Positions 1-11,232 of a stretch of 64,000 nucleotides of DNA are shown in pieces. Location of the stretch: positions 6,076,001 to 6,140,000 of the forward strand of contig JANTQA010000026.1 in NCBI GenBank assembly GCA_027625915.1. The letters are read 5' to 3'. Made by a program: the position numbers and the translations under genes. The notes under the pieces were generated by a model, which did not search any database, had not been told where the DNA came from, and saw nothing but the letters and a program-made list of their open reading frames with translations. Numbering within the stretch: the first letter of the stretch is position 1; each line of letters starts with the position of its first letter. Source of the stretch: Anaeramoeba flamelloides (lineage: Eukaryota; Metamonada; Anaeramoebidae).

Positions 1-1054
1 GTTGAATCTTAAATTTTTTGATTTTTTGAACATTTTTTTTGATGAAATTTTTGGTTTTATTAAATTTGGTTTTGGATCTCGAGATGTGTTTATACGAACA
101 ATTGAAATTAATCAAACAGTAAACCAAAAAAATATACCTGAAAGGGTGTGCATTTGAAACAAATATTTTCTTTTCGAAGACCAAACACGAAAGATAACCA
201 TTCCAAATAAATTTGTTGAAATCGAGAATGATTAAAAAAAAAAACGATAAAAGCCTATTTTTGAAGATTGGTTTTCATTATCTTCTTAATTTGTATGAAT
301 ACAAACTATTTTTTTCCTTGAATTTCTAGCCCCATTACTATTTATTAATATTTTATAAAACCTTTTGTGACAAATTTGCTTTCAAAATTCAATTTTAAAA
401 TATTTCTATCAAACAAAGCCAAAACAAAGAATACTATTAAAAAAATTAAAATAAAGGAGTTGAATTCTTGGAATCAAAAAACAGTTACAAAAGATTCAAA
501 TCAAAATAATTGAGAAATTCAATAACAAATTGTTATCAGATTCAGAATTTATTTGAGTTCTCATTTTAATGGAAAATAAATAATTATTAAATCAAACGCA
601 TTTGTCCAATAAACCCTCATTCTTAAGAAGAATTACAAAAATCTCTGATTTTCTGAACTAAAACTAGAATTAGATGAATTAAATGAAAATAGGATTTTTA
701 AATTCATTTTGGAAATTCTTTAGAAATAAAAAGTAATTTGTTTATCAAATATTTTCAAAACATGATTTTTTTCATAAAGAATTAAAAATAAAACCAAATA
801 AAGAATAAGTAATTGTGTAAAATTTTATAGATAAGATCAAGTAATAAATGATTTTTATTTATTTTTTTTTGATCAATTTTTTCATTTTTTTGATTTGCGT
901 TTTTTTTGTTGGTATGAAAATATCTTCTACTAAGATATATTCCACTCTAGTGTTATGGAAAATATCAATGTATTTGGCTTAAGAAATGATTTGAAGAATT
1001 CAGTTTCACATAAATGGTGGCACTCAAAAAATGAAAAATGTAATTACCTCCTTA

Positions 1055-2190
1055 ATAGAGCCAATATTGTTTTTAAGGGATTAGTATCCCCACAAAAAAA
1101 AGTAACATTTTAAAATATATTATTGGTGATATTCTCTACTTACAAATTTTGGTTATTCCAAAGTATCAAAAAATTATGATCGACTCAGAAACCTAGAAAA
1201 AAATTTTTTTCTGATATTTAAATTTTTGTTTCGATTTTTTTCAAAAAAAAAAAACTTTTAAATTGATTTTATTTCTTACTTTATAAAAATTTTTTATGTT
1301 TTTATTCCCCTTTACATCATTATTATACAATAGCAAGCCTTTTTTCCTGGATTCTCAAGGTAAAGATTTTTTTTCTTTTGTGAGATAATTCTTTTGGTTT
1401 ACCAAAAAAAAAAAATGATTTATTTAGCATAGAAAAAAAATATTGATATTGCTTAAAGTGGGATTGTTATAACTATTATCGATTTTTAAAGATATTTACC
1501 CATTTTACTCAAGAATTGTATTTTTGTGTTAACAAAATTTGATTTTTCAAAATATTATTTTCTTTAAGAACGAATTTGAATTTTGTAATTTTATCCTCAA
1601 AAATTAAAATCATTTTTTTCTTAAAATATGATTTAAATTGTTACAATAGTTCTTGTGAATAAAGGCAAACAATTTGTTAAAAATATTTTTCAATTTTTGA
1701 ATTTTTTTTTTTTTTGAGTAACCAGAAAACAACTTTTTTTAAAAAAAAAAAAAAAGTTAATAGATAGATCTGAATTTCTTAGATAAAATTTTTGTTAAAT
1801 TTCTCTCAAAATTTCATTTATTAAATCACCTATACCTCAATTTATTTCATTTGCTGAGATTTGAATTGAAATATTAAGAATGAATAATAATAATTAAATA
1901 TAAAAATTTATGACAAAATCAATACTTTCCAACCTAAAAGAACAAATGGTCTTTACCCTTTACAAGAATTAACTTAATTTTCTAACACAAATAATTGGTA
2001 ACTTTTTCCTGTTTTTATTGAAAAGATATGAAATGTTGGATTTCAAAAAATAGGAATCAATTTAATACAATATTTATAAGGGGAGTTAACTAATCCATTT
2101 CTTTTGTTAAATGATATCTTATAAAAAAAACTTTTTTTCAAGATCTCAACAAAACTCCATTCTATTTTTAAAAAATAGTACCCCCCCTTT
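1055..2190 (+). repeat. Dispersed ~1.1-kb repeat, copy 1
   Basis: This stretch matches, in reverse orientation and with many substitutions and small indels, the region 22985-24130. Shared landmarks include TTGGTGATATTCTCTACTT near 1120 (reverse complement near 24065), ATTATGATCGACT near 1172, TTTTATCCTCAAAAATT near 1590, TCTTGTGAATAA near 1650, AATCACCTATAC near 1824 and AATCAATACTTTCCAAC near 1917. The order of landmarks is kept over the whole length. Neither copy has a conserved open frame, so it is probably a decayed non-autonomous or truncated transposon. No terminal repeat or target duplication was seen, so the ends are approximate. Confidence 0.75.
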
Positions 2191-2369
2191 AATGTATTTT
2201 TGTTGAACATCAGTATAAATGGAGAACAATTTTTCAAAATTTGGTATTATTTTTTACAAATTTTGTTACATCAATTATTATACTAGAATCCAAAATTTAT
2301 CTTTAGATATTGAGAATTGTTTTTATCCCTTAAATTTCGTTTAAATTTATACTTAAAAGTTAAACTTGC

Positions 2370-2396
2370 TATATATATATATATATATATATATAT
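2370..2396. repeat. (TA)n microsatellite
   Basis: About 13 uninterrupted TA units in non-coding DNA upstream of the CH-domain gene. Similar TA tracts occur at about 31975-32004, 33686-33708 and 58253-58278. Confidence 0.9.
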
Positions 2397-2857
2397 TTAA
2401 CTGAAAGAATTTTTTTTATATAAAATATTTTTGAACACCAATTAGAAAATTATAACAGATGAAAATAAATTCTTAGTAAAAAACAAACTTTATAATATTT
2501 TTTATGGGAAAAACTAAATTAGAATCATTTACAAACCAAATTCTAACAATTATTTATAAATAGCAATTTCACCAAATAAAAAATAAAAAATTAACAATCA
2601 AAACAAATACAATATATTCTCAAAAAATAGTGTAATGATTTATTATTAAGGATTAAATGTTTTTTAAAAAGTTACTTTGTCTTTTAAAGCTAGATTTTTA
2701 AAGTGATTAAATTTTCGTAATATTATTTAAATCTGTTTCTAGAAATATTCATTAGAAGATTTTTAAACATAATTTAATTTTTAAATATATTTTTTTGGGT
2801 GTCGGCATAACATAAAGTTGTGTTTATAAATTAATTGAACTTTTTAACAATTTGCAT

Positions 2858-3274
2858 ATGAAAATCTCCACAAATAAAAAAGAAATGCAATCGAAGACCT
2901 TCCAAAATTGGTTTAATAGCCAAATAACACAAAACATCGATTTTAATCTAATTTGTATAAAAATTACCAATTTTCAAACAGATTTACAAGACGGAATAAT
3001 GCTATTATTAGCATTAGAAACGATCACAGAAGAAAAAAATAATTTTAATCGGGGGCCGAACTTATTGCTACATAGTAGGAAAAACTTGAAAAAATGCTTT
3101 GATAGCGTTAGAAAGACGGGGATCGAACTTGGTGAATTATCAGAAGAAGTCATATACAATGGCAATTTACACTTCATTTTAGATTTTATTTGGATACTAA
3201 TATACCAAATCAAAAATAAAAAGAATAATAAAAACCAATTATTGATCAAAGAATGGTTCAATATCATGACGTAA
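2858..3274 (+). CDS. Calponin-homology (CH) domain protein
   Basis: The protein has 138 residues from the ATG at 2858; an earlier TTG in frame at 2852 is not needed. Nearly all of it is one CH domain. Seen: TFQNWFN at the first helix, the LQDGIMLLLALETIT core, NLKKCFDSV, GIELGELSEEVIYNGN and the closing helix ILDFIWILIYQI. These match the usual CH pattern (W..N, DL.DG..L..L, N...C...., G..L......V.GN...IL.LIW.LI..F). CH domains bind actin or serve as signalling adaptors. The C-terminal residues (LLIKEWFNIM) look like the opening helix of a second CH domain. A possible GTAATT donor at 3273 overlaps the TAA stop, so the gene could continue in an unseen exon, but I found no second CH exon before 5298. 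As read, it is a single-CH protein. Actin binding is inferred only from family membership. Confidence 0.72.
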   Translation: MKISTNKKEMQSKTFQNWFNSQITQNIDFNLICIKITNFQTDLQDGIMLLLALETITEEKNNFNRGPNLLLHSRKNLKKCFDSVRKTGIELGELSEEVIYNGNLHFILDFIWILIYQIKNKKNNKNQLLIKEWFNIMT

Positions 3275-5297
3275 TTTTGTTGGGTTCTTCATTATTTATG
3301 TTTAATAGAAATAAAAGTAGCTCAATAAAAAGATCAATAAAAAAAATGATCAAAAACAATAGTTTATGCAATTCAAAAAAAATGATAAGAAATTAAAATA
3401 AAAAACAAAAAAATGTCAAAATTATTTTTTTTAAATCAAAATCCATTTACAAAATAAATAAAATTTGAATAAATTGTGATTTTTTTAACATTTTTAATTG
3501 CACCAAAATTTTTAATTTTATATTGTAGGTATATTATTTGGAATTTATTGGTGATAAAATTACAGCTGATAATCTTTTTTTATTTACAATAAATATCCTT
3601 TTATTATATATTCTAAGTTCACCAAAAAAATGCAAATATGTAATACCAAAAAGAATCAAAAAGCAATTAGAAAATTATATTTACAATATTTTTATAAAAT
3701 GAATCCCTTTTCAAAAATTTCGACAGATATATAATCAAAAATTTAGAAAAAAAAGACCGTTTTTTCTTTATTTCTGAAAACTTCATTTAAAATCATATCC
3801 AACTATAGAATATTATTGTTTTCCTATTTAACACGTATCATCCAAATAAACATATAGATCGAATCAGAGAAAAACATCATATCCCAAGGTCAAACGAAAG
3901 AATAAAACAGACCAAAATACAATTAATTCTTGTATTTGGAATAGTATTACGAGAAAATCTAAAATAAAATGCCAAAACAGTAAAAATCAAAAAATAAAAA
4001 AATTTTGTCAAAAAATTTTAGACAGATTTAGAGTAAGTGGTGATTAAAAATCTTTTTCATTGGAAAAATAACTATTTTGAGTACCAATAAGATGTTGTGA
4101 AATATTATTCCAATTTGAAATTCAAAATACATAAATATTAGAAAAACACTGAATTAAAAAAAAAAAACATTCTTAAATTTCCAAAATAACCAAATTGAAA
4201 CAAATTTCAACTTCTTTTATATATCACCTTCAGTCCTATTATTATTAAAATTAAAAATTCATTTTATAATAAAGATGTATATAATATGAAAAAGTGAGAT
4301 TTTTATAAAACCTACTTCGGTTATATATTATAATGGTTTTACAATATTAACTTAGTTGATCATCAGCAATTATAAAAAAAAAAATATTCTCAAAATAATG
4401 TAAATTTCCTCTTATAATTAATTTTCCATTTTCTATCCCCCTTCCCCTCTTGTTCCCCTAATTTTAATATTGAAAAATACTATTTTTTAAAAAATTGTTA
4501 TTATTTTTTCAAAAAAAAAAAATCTATTAATTTATTTAATCACTTTGTACAATGTTGATAAATTAAAAATACCCACAAAAAAAGTATTTAAAAATTTTTA
4601 TTTAGAAAAGTGTATAAAAAAAATTTAAATTTTTTAGAAAGTTCTGTATAACTATTAAACTTTTCTCTTTTTCCAAAATTGAAATTTTTAATAAGTTGAA
4701 CTGATCTACATCAACTTCTACAATAATTAATATTTATATAACATTGATTTTTGAATCTTGGGTCATGTAAATATATATTTTGGGATTGTTCGGTAGGTTT
4801 ATCCCTATACTTTTTACCAGATGAGATATGTAAATGATTTCCCCTAAATACCTAAAAAGCCAATATATTTAAATAACATAATTAAATCGTTTATTTTTAT
4901 TATCCTATAGCAATTATAACCCTAATACTTCTAACAATAATTATTTTTAATTGTTTACAATTTAGTGTTTTTAAATGAGTTATCTTTCATTGCTTCTTGA
5001 GGTTTGTTCGACAAAAAAATACTTCTTTCTTTACTAAAAACTGAAAAACTGAATAAAACTAAAGTTTAAATATTTCTTTTATTTGGTGGGTAAATAATAG
5101 AAAATATAATTATGAGAGAAAGAACTTTCAAAATGTGTTTTAAAAACAGAATAAATTTATAGTTGATGATAAAAAAAATGTACCTTAAACTTGAAAATAA
5201 TCATTTTTATTTTTTTCTCCTAAAAAAGTTTTGCTTCTTTTTTCAATAAAAAGATCTAACCACATTCTATTCAATAATAATCATAATTTTTGTTTAA
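3275..5297. other. AT-rich intergenic region
   Basis: Two kilobases between the CH gene and the PH/RUN gene with no supported exon, repeat or RNA gene. The downstream gene has an in-frame TAA directly before its ATG, so the CH exon cannot simply run into it. Confidence 0.6.
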
Positions 5298-8200
5298 ATG
5301 GACGAATTTGGAAAACTTGATCCTATATCGTGTACACAAGAAATTGTGTCACCAAACAAAACCCTCTATAGATATCATCATTCCCAAAAAAAAAATGGAT
5401 TTAATTATCATGGATCGACAATTGTTTTTAAACAAGACAAAAGCCCAAGCACAATTGAGGTTTGGTATAAAAATTGGAGGATTGGTAAGCTATTTAAAAA
5501 AAACCGACTTTTTCTTGTTTTAAATTTATCCCACCTTTTTTCTCATTTTTGCAATACAAAAAATAAAAACAACAAAAAATCAAAACACAAAAACAAAAAC
5601 AACAAAAACAAAATCCAAAAACAAAAATAAAAAAAAAAACGAAAAAAAACAAAAAACAAAAATAAAAAACAAAAATAAAAAACAAAAATAAAAAAAACAA
5701 AAACAAAAAAAAAAAAAAATAAAGCACTTGTGCCCGCATTTCAAGGACACCCAAAACCAAAATTGGAATCAAAAGAAATAATTCGGTATTGTGGTTATGT
5801 TGAGAAAAAAGGAGCCAAAAGGAAAAATGTAAAAAAACGGTGGTTTATATTGAACGACAACAAATTGTCCTATAAAAAATCGCCAACGGGAAAGTCCAAT
5901 TTAGGCGAGATCCTGTTAGGGGACATTCAGACACTAGAACAGATCCCGAGCAAAAGGGTCATGTATATCAAGACCCAACAACGGACTTATGAGCTTTTCT
6001 TTGAGTCTGAGCTGCACTTATACTTTTGGTTTGAGGCCCTGGAGGCTGTCAGACAATTAAAGGCACTCGTGGACAAAAACAGGACTGTTGTGGAGAAATT
6101 TTTAAGTTCCAACGATCCCATCGAGATGCTCAAAAAGTTAATTTATGGGACATATTTCACAAAGGAGGATTTCCGTATCTTGAGGAATTCGACAAAGAAA
6201 GGGTTATTTTTGTATTTTTTATCAACGGAGGGCTCTGAGGAATTATTGTTGACAATGTTAAACAACGAGTATTCCCTATTGGACACTGGAGAGTACAAGT
6301 CAATTAATTCGGAGGGCTATCGTGATCATTTGAAGAAATGGACAAATACAGAATTGATTTTCACATTTCTTGACTCCCTTCAGCCAAGCATCATCCAATT
6401 GGATCTCTCACTCACGAAAAAATGGTTTGACTATTTCCAAAAAATCTCAGATTCTGATTCGATGTCTGCGTTATTAACAAGAGACAATAGACTCACAGAG
6501 CATGCAAAGTTAAGGAAATCACGCCAAATGATTTTAGAACTTGAAAATGAAAATAAGGATCAGAAAAAAAAGATTACCAAGTTAATCGACCAATCTGAAA
6601 AAAACCAGATCATTGCTACTCAAGAAATCAGAAAGGAAAAGGAAAACACTGAGAAAATTCAAAAGAAATTCGAAAAATTAAAATTGGAAATGAAAGAAAA
6701 TGAAGCCTCAATTATAAACAAAAAAAAAAAATATAAAGAATTAAAAAAGAAATTTCAAAAAACGCTAATTGAAACCGAAAATAAAATTAGTCAAATCAAT
6801 GAAGAACATGAAAAGAAAAGTGAAAATGAAAATGAAAATGAAAATGAAAATGAAGATCACAAAACAAAATATGAAGAAATTTTTTCAGAATTAAGCAAAA
6901 AAAATTTATTAATTAAAAATATCCAAAACAATCTCAACATTTTAAATGATGAAAAGGTTGATTTAATCAAAAAAAATAAAGAAAAAAAAAAGCAACTAAA
7001 AATCTTTGAAGAGCAAGTAACCGAAAAAAATGAAAAAAATTCCAAATTAAAGGATAAAAAAAAAAAAATATCACAAGAACTATCAGAGAAGAATTCATTA
7101 TTAGAAAAGGAAAAAGAAAAGGCCTCAAGTCTGCAACAAATACTTGATGATTCAAATTCTGAGAAAAATGAAATTATTGAAAAATTAAAGAACGAAATTG
7201 AAAATCAAAAATTAATTAACAAGGATTTTGAAAAAAAATTAGAATTAGCCCAAAATAAGAATGAGAATGATAATGAAAATAACAAATTAAATCAAGAACA
7301 AATCATTTCAAATGAAAAACAAGAAAAAAAAAATCTCAAGTACAAAGATAAAATAAAAAAACTTAAAGAAAAATTAGAAAAAAAAGCAAAAAAAAAAAAA
7401 TATTATAAAAACAACCTTAATCTTAATGAAAAAAAAATTTTAGAATTACAAATTATAATAAATGGTTTAAATAAAGTGGTTAAAGAAAAAGATAATAACA
7501 ATGAGGATGAGGATGATGATCGAAAAGAAAATTTTAAAATAGAATTTGCTAAAATTAATGAAAGGAATGTAATATTAGAAAAAGAAGTAGAAGAAAAGTC
7601 GAAAGAAATCGAAGAAAAAGAAAAAGAAATAGAAGAAAAAGAAAAAGTAGTAGAAGAAAAAGAAAAAGAATTTGAAGAAAAGTCAAAGGAAATTGAAGAA
7701 AAGTTAAAAAAGGTTGAAGAAAAGTCAGAACAGATGTCAAAAGAATTAGAAGAAAAGAAGAAAGAAATAGAAGAAAGGGAAAAAGAATCTGAAGAAAAGT
7801 CAAAGGAAATAGAAGAAAGGGAAAAAGAAATTGAAGAAAAGTCAAAAGAAATTGAAAAAATGTCAAAAGAAGTTGAAGAAAAGTCAAAACAAATAACTTT
7901 ATTGCAAAAATCAATTGATGATAATAATAATCAAATTAAAGGATTAAATGAAAACAAAATGTTAATTGGAAAACAATTAAATGAAAAAAATGGAATTATA
8001 AAAAAATTAGAAATTAATTTTGAAAAAAAAAAAAATAAAAAAAAAAAATGGAAAGATTTAGCAATTAAATATGAAAAAAAAAACGAAAAAAAGAAAAAGA
8101 AAAACGAAAAAATAAATGAAGAAAAACATACCAATAATACAATAGAAAAGGAAAATATCAAAGTCAAAGAAACAAACAAAGTGATAGTGAAAGAGGAAAT

Positions 8201-9470
8201 GGAAAATAATAAAGAAAAGGAAGATGAAGAAAAGGAAAATAAAGTAAAAGAGGATGAAAATATAAAAGAGGAGGGAAAGGAAGAAGGAGAAGTAGAAGAA
8301 GTGGGAAAGAAGAAGGAGAAGGAGAAGGAGAAGGAGAAAGAGAAGGAGAAGGAGAAGGAGAAAGAGAAGGATAAATTAGTAAATATAAATATAAATTTAG
8401 ATAATAATGCAATCCTCGAATTATTAAAATCAAATTTCAAAATATTTAATTCGATTTTTAAAGATAATCAAAGAATTAAAATTAATAATAATTGGTTTAT
8501 TATAGTTAATAAGGAATCTACAGAAATGATAAATATCATTAAATTAATTTATTTATTTCTATATCAAAATAAATTGAAAAAAAATAATTTGACTTTCTTA
8601 GAATTATTTACAAAAATCCGAATAAAATCAAATGAATCGATAATTATGTATATTAAGCAATTACAATTTGGTGAAATATCCGAAATAAATAAAGTCTTCA
8701 TTCAAGATTTATTTTTAATTGAGAAATTATTAATTGAATATCATTCGTTAAATTGGTTTAATAAATTAAACGACGAGGATGATGGAAACGAGGCTTTAGA
8801 AGAAATAATCAAAATATTAGCCAAATTGGAAAAATATAAATTTAATCCATTTTTGAAATCAGAAATGTTCTTAAACGAAACATGGTACAAGGAATTGGAA
8901 GCCAAATCGGAAATGAAAAAAGATAAAATTGAAAAGATAAAAGATATTGTTACAAATGTACTGAACCATTTTGAAAAAATGTCTAAAAAGGAAAATTTAA
9001 AAGATAAAATCGGTAAAGAAAATAAAGATAAAAAATTAGGAAAACTAATAAGAGAAAAATTATTACCAACAATCGAAAAATCATTAAATGTTGGGTTCAA
9101 AATTAAAAAAACCTTTGGGCAAAATCATTGTTTAATTTTGTTTGATCTAATCTCAAATTCAAAAATTAAAAACCCGTCAATCATTCAACAAAAGTTACAA
9201 TCAAATTTAAAATTTATTCACAACAATAAACAGAAGATTGGTAGAGAGGATTCCAAAAAATGGATCGCCTTAATGAGATGGGGATTAAACGAACAAGAAT
9301 TACATTTGTATTTTAAGGAAATCGCCCAGAATATCAATCTTTGTGTAAAATTTTTGGAATCAGACGAAAGCGAATATAAAGACAAATTAATAAATGTTTC
9401 TAATGCTTTGCAACCTTTAAGTGATTGGAAGTTTAAAACCCCAATTAATTATAAATTGAAAAAAAAATAA
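5298..9470 (+). CDS. PH - long coiled-coil - tandem RUN-like domain protein
   Basis: There are two exons, 5298-5484 and 5746-9470. The 261-bp intron (GTAAGC...TTTCAAG) rejoins a split Gly codon, giving 1303 residues. The start is the ATG at 5298, with TAA in frame immediately upstream. Residues 1-62 are unrecognised. Residues 75-168 form a PH domain: RYCGYVEKKGAKRKNVKKRWF opens it in the usual way and the conserved Trp lies in YFWFEALEAV at about 157. Residues 170-312 are helical and unrecognised. Residues ~325-880 are a very long Lys/Glu coiled coil with (NE)n, SKEIEEK and (KE)n repeats. The C-terminus has two segments resembling RUN domains. The first (~950-1085) ends SIIMYIKQLQFGEISE...LLIEYHSLNW; the second (~1160-1290) ends KKWIALMRWGLNEQELHLYF. 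RUN and PH domains usually bind small GTPases and phosphoinositides, so a tether or effector on membranes is inferred. The RUN call is less sure than the PH call. Confidence 0.85.
5485..5745 (+). other. Ordinary intron of the PH/RUN gene
   Basis: A 261-bp GT-AG intron whose 3' part is an almost pure A/C tract of AACAAAAA-type units (about 5560-5719). The exon before it ends in phase 1 and the exon after supplies the other two bases of the Gly codon. Confidence 0.85.
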
Positions 9471-10677
9471 GTTGTTTTTTTTTTTTTTTTTATTTTTTTA
9501 TTTTTTGATTGAAAAAAAAAATAAAAAAGCAAACAATAAAAAAAATAATTCAATAGCAAAATAATATCATTATAATTTTTGTTATTTTTTTAAAAAAAAC
9601 AAATATCTCTCAATATTTCTTTTCTTGCTCATTTTTAATAAAATCTATCAAATAATGTTTTTCTCCCTTTTTCTTTTTATTATTAGACTTTTCAATCTAA
9701 AAGAATAGAATATATTTCAATGTAATTCTTTCGTAAAAATGTCAATAATTTTGTAAATAACTTAATTTTTCAGTGAAAAGCCTGTTTCTGGCAAAAAAGT
9801 TAATTCTACTGGAAAAGTAATTTGAAGTATTCTATATTGAAAAAAAATATAATTATTTTTTAAATATAAATTGTTTTATTTTAATTGTATGAATTTTTCT
9901 CGAATTACCTAGCAATTATATTAACCAAGACTTTATGAAAGGTTCCTATTTGTAAATTGATGGCTTATGGTTGAACAAGTAACTGATTTTTAAAACAACC
10001 TTTTTGAAAAAAAAAAATAAGCAAATTATCAAGATAAATTCACTCAAGATCATATCAAAGTATTTTACTGATATTCGTTCTGATTTGATTTAAAATTTTA
10101 TCTTTCTTTTTATTGGACTCTTGTAATGACTTTAGGTAAATTATCGTTTCTGAATATTTTATTGCAACATGTATTACAATGAAAATAGATAACTTTGGAT
10201 ACTATCAACCTTTTGGAATTCTCAATTTTCTAGTACATCAGGTAATCAATTTCCCAAAGTTTCTGAAATAGTCTCAGGAGTAATTTCAATTTTTGTTGTC
10301 TTTTTAGTAGTAAGAGTTTACTTACTTAATTATTTATAATTCTTTGATGTACTTATTTTTATCTTTTATTTTCTTGTTTTCTTTGCACATTTTTGATTTT
10401 TTTGGAAATTTCAAAATTATAGCTATATGAAATTTTAATATCATATAATTTCAATTTTTAATCTCAATTGGGTATATTATATTTTTATAATATTAGACTA
10501 ATTTGCCTAAATTATTATTCAGTTATTTTTAAAATATCTATTTTATTGTTCTGTTAGCTATTTATCTTATAAAAAAGATACTGTTGACTTTCATATTTAA
10601 TTCTCATAATTATCTGTAATATAAAGTATTTTGAGTTGAATTTGTACATATAGAAGAAGTGAACTGTCCGTGTTTAA

Positions 10678-11232
10678 GGTTTACAATCCCTGAAACTGGA
10701 AAAAACGATTATCTTGTATTGGGTGTGTCAACTTGTTATTTTGGTTCTTAGCTGATCGATCCACAACTAAGTTTGGATCGTATAGGTGGTTGAATAAGGC
10801 TATTTTTGTGATTTTATTTTATTTTTTTCCGAAATCCGAATTGATGAGTCTAAGATTAATTAATTGGGAGATATTTAATTAGTAATTGAGTTTTTTGTTT
10901 TGTATGTTGAAATTTTTATTTACGCTTTGTATTATTTGATGCTTGTAAAAAATAATTTTTTTTATTTGCTCCTAATTCTGTAAAAGGAAAATGGTAATTT
11001 CAATTGACAACCCAAAAATTAACACTTTCAATTCAATACCTTCCAATTAATTAATCTTAGACTCATCAATTCTGATTTCTGAAAAAAAAAAAATAAAATC
11101 ACAAAAATAGCCTTATTCAACCACCTATACGATCCAAACTTAGTTGTGGATCGATCAGCTAAGAACCAAAATAACAAGTTGACACACCCAATACAAGATA
11201 ATCGTTTTTTCCAGTTTCAGGGATTGTAAACC
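10678..11232. mobile_element. Foldback MITE with TTAA target duplications
   Basis: This 555-bp element is flanked on both sides by TTAA (10674-10677 and 11233-11236). It starts GGTTTACAATCCCTGAAACT and ends with the reverse complement. The inverted arms are about 195-200 bp each and nearly identical, running inward through GGTGTGTCAACTTGTTATTT and GATGAGTCTAAGATTAATTA, and surround a spacer of about 160 bp. There is no coding capacity. TTAA duplication is the rule for piggyBac-superfamily transposons, so this is probably a non-autonomous piggyBac-type or similar TTAA element. The near-perfect arms suggest recent activity. Confidence 0.85.

Larger units (their letters stand above)
1..2857. other. 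AT-rich non-coding region
   Basis: No open frame here reads like a protein. The stretch is dominated by short A and T runs. It holds one copy of a dispersed 1.1-kb repeat (about 1055-2190, listed separately) and a TA microsatellite at about 2370-2396. The rest shows nothing I can name. Confidence 0.7.

Noticed and set aside
3273-3600. Possible continuation of the CH gene by splicing at 3273 to an AG near 3528
   Set aside because: The joined sequence does not resemble a second CH domain and soon stops.
7555-8440. Long minus-strand open frames rich in Phe, Leu and Ser
   Set aside because: Antisense shadows of the Lys/Glu coiled coil and (GAGAAG)n repeat of the PH/RUN gene.
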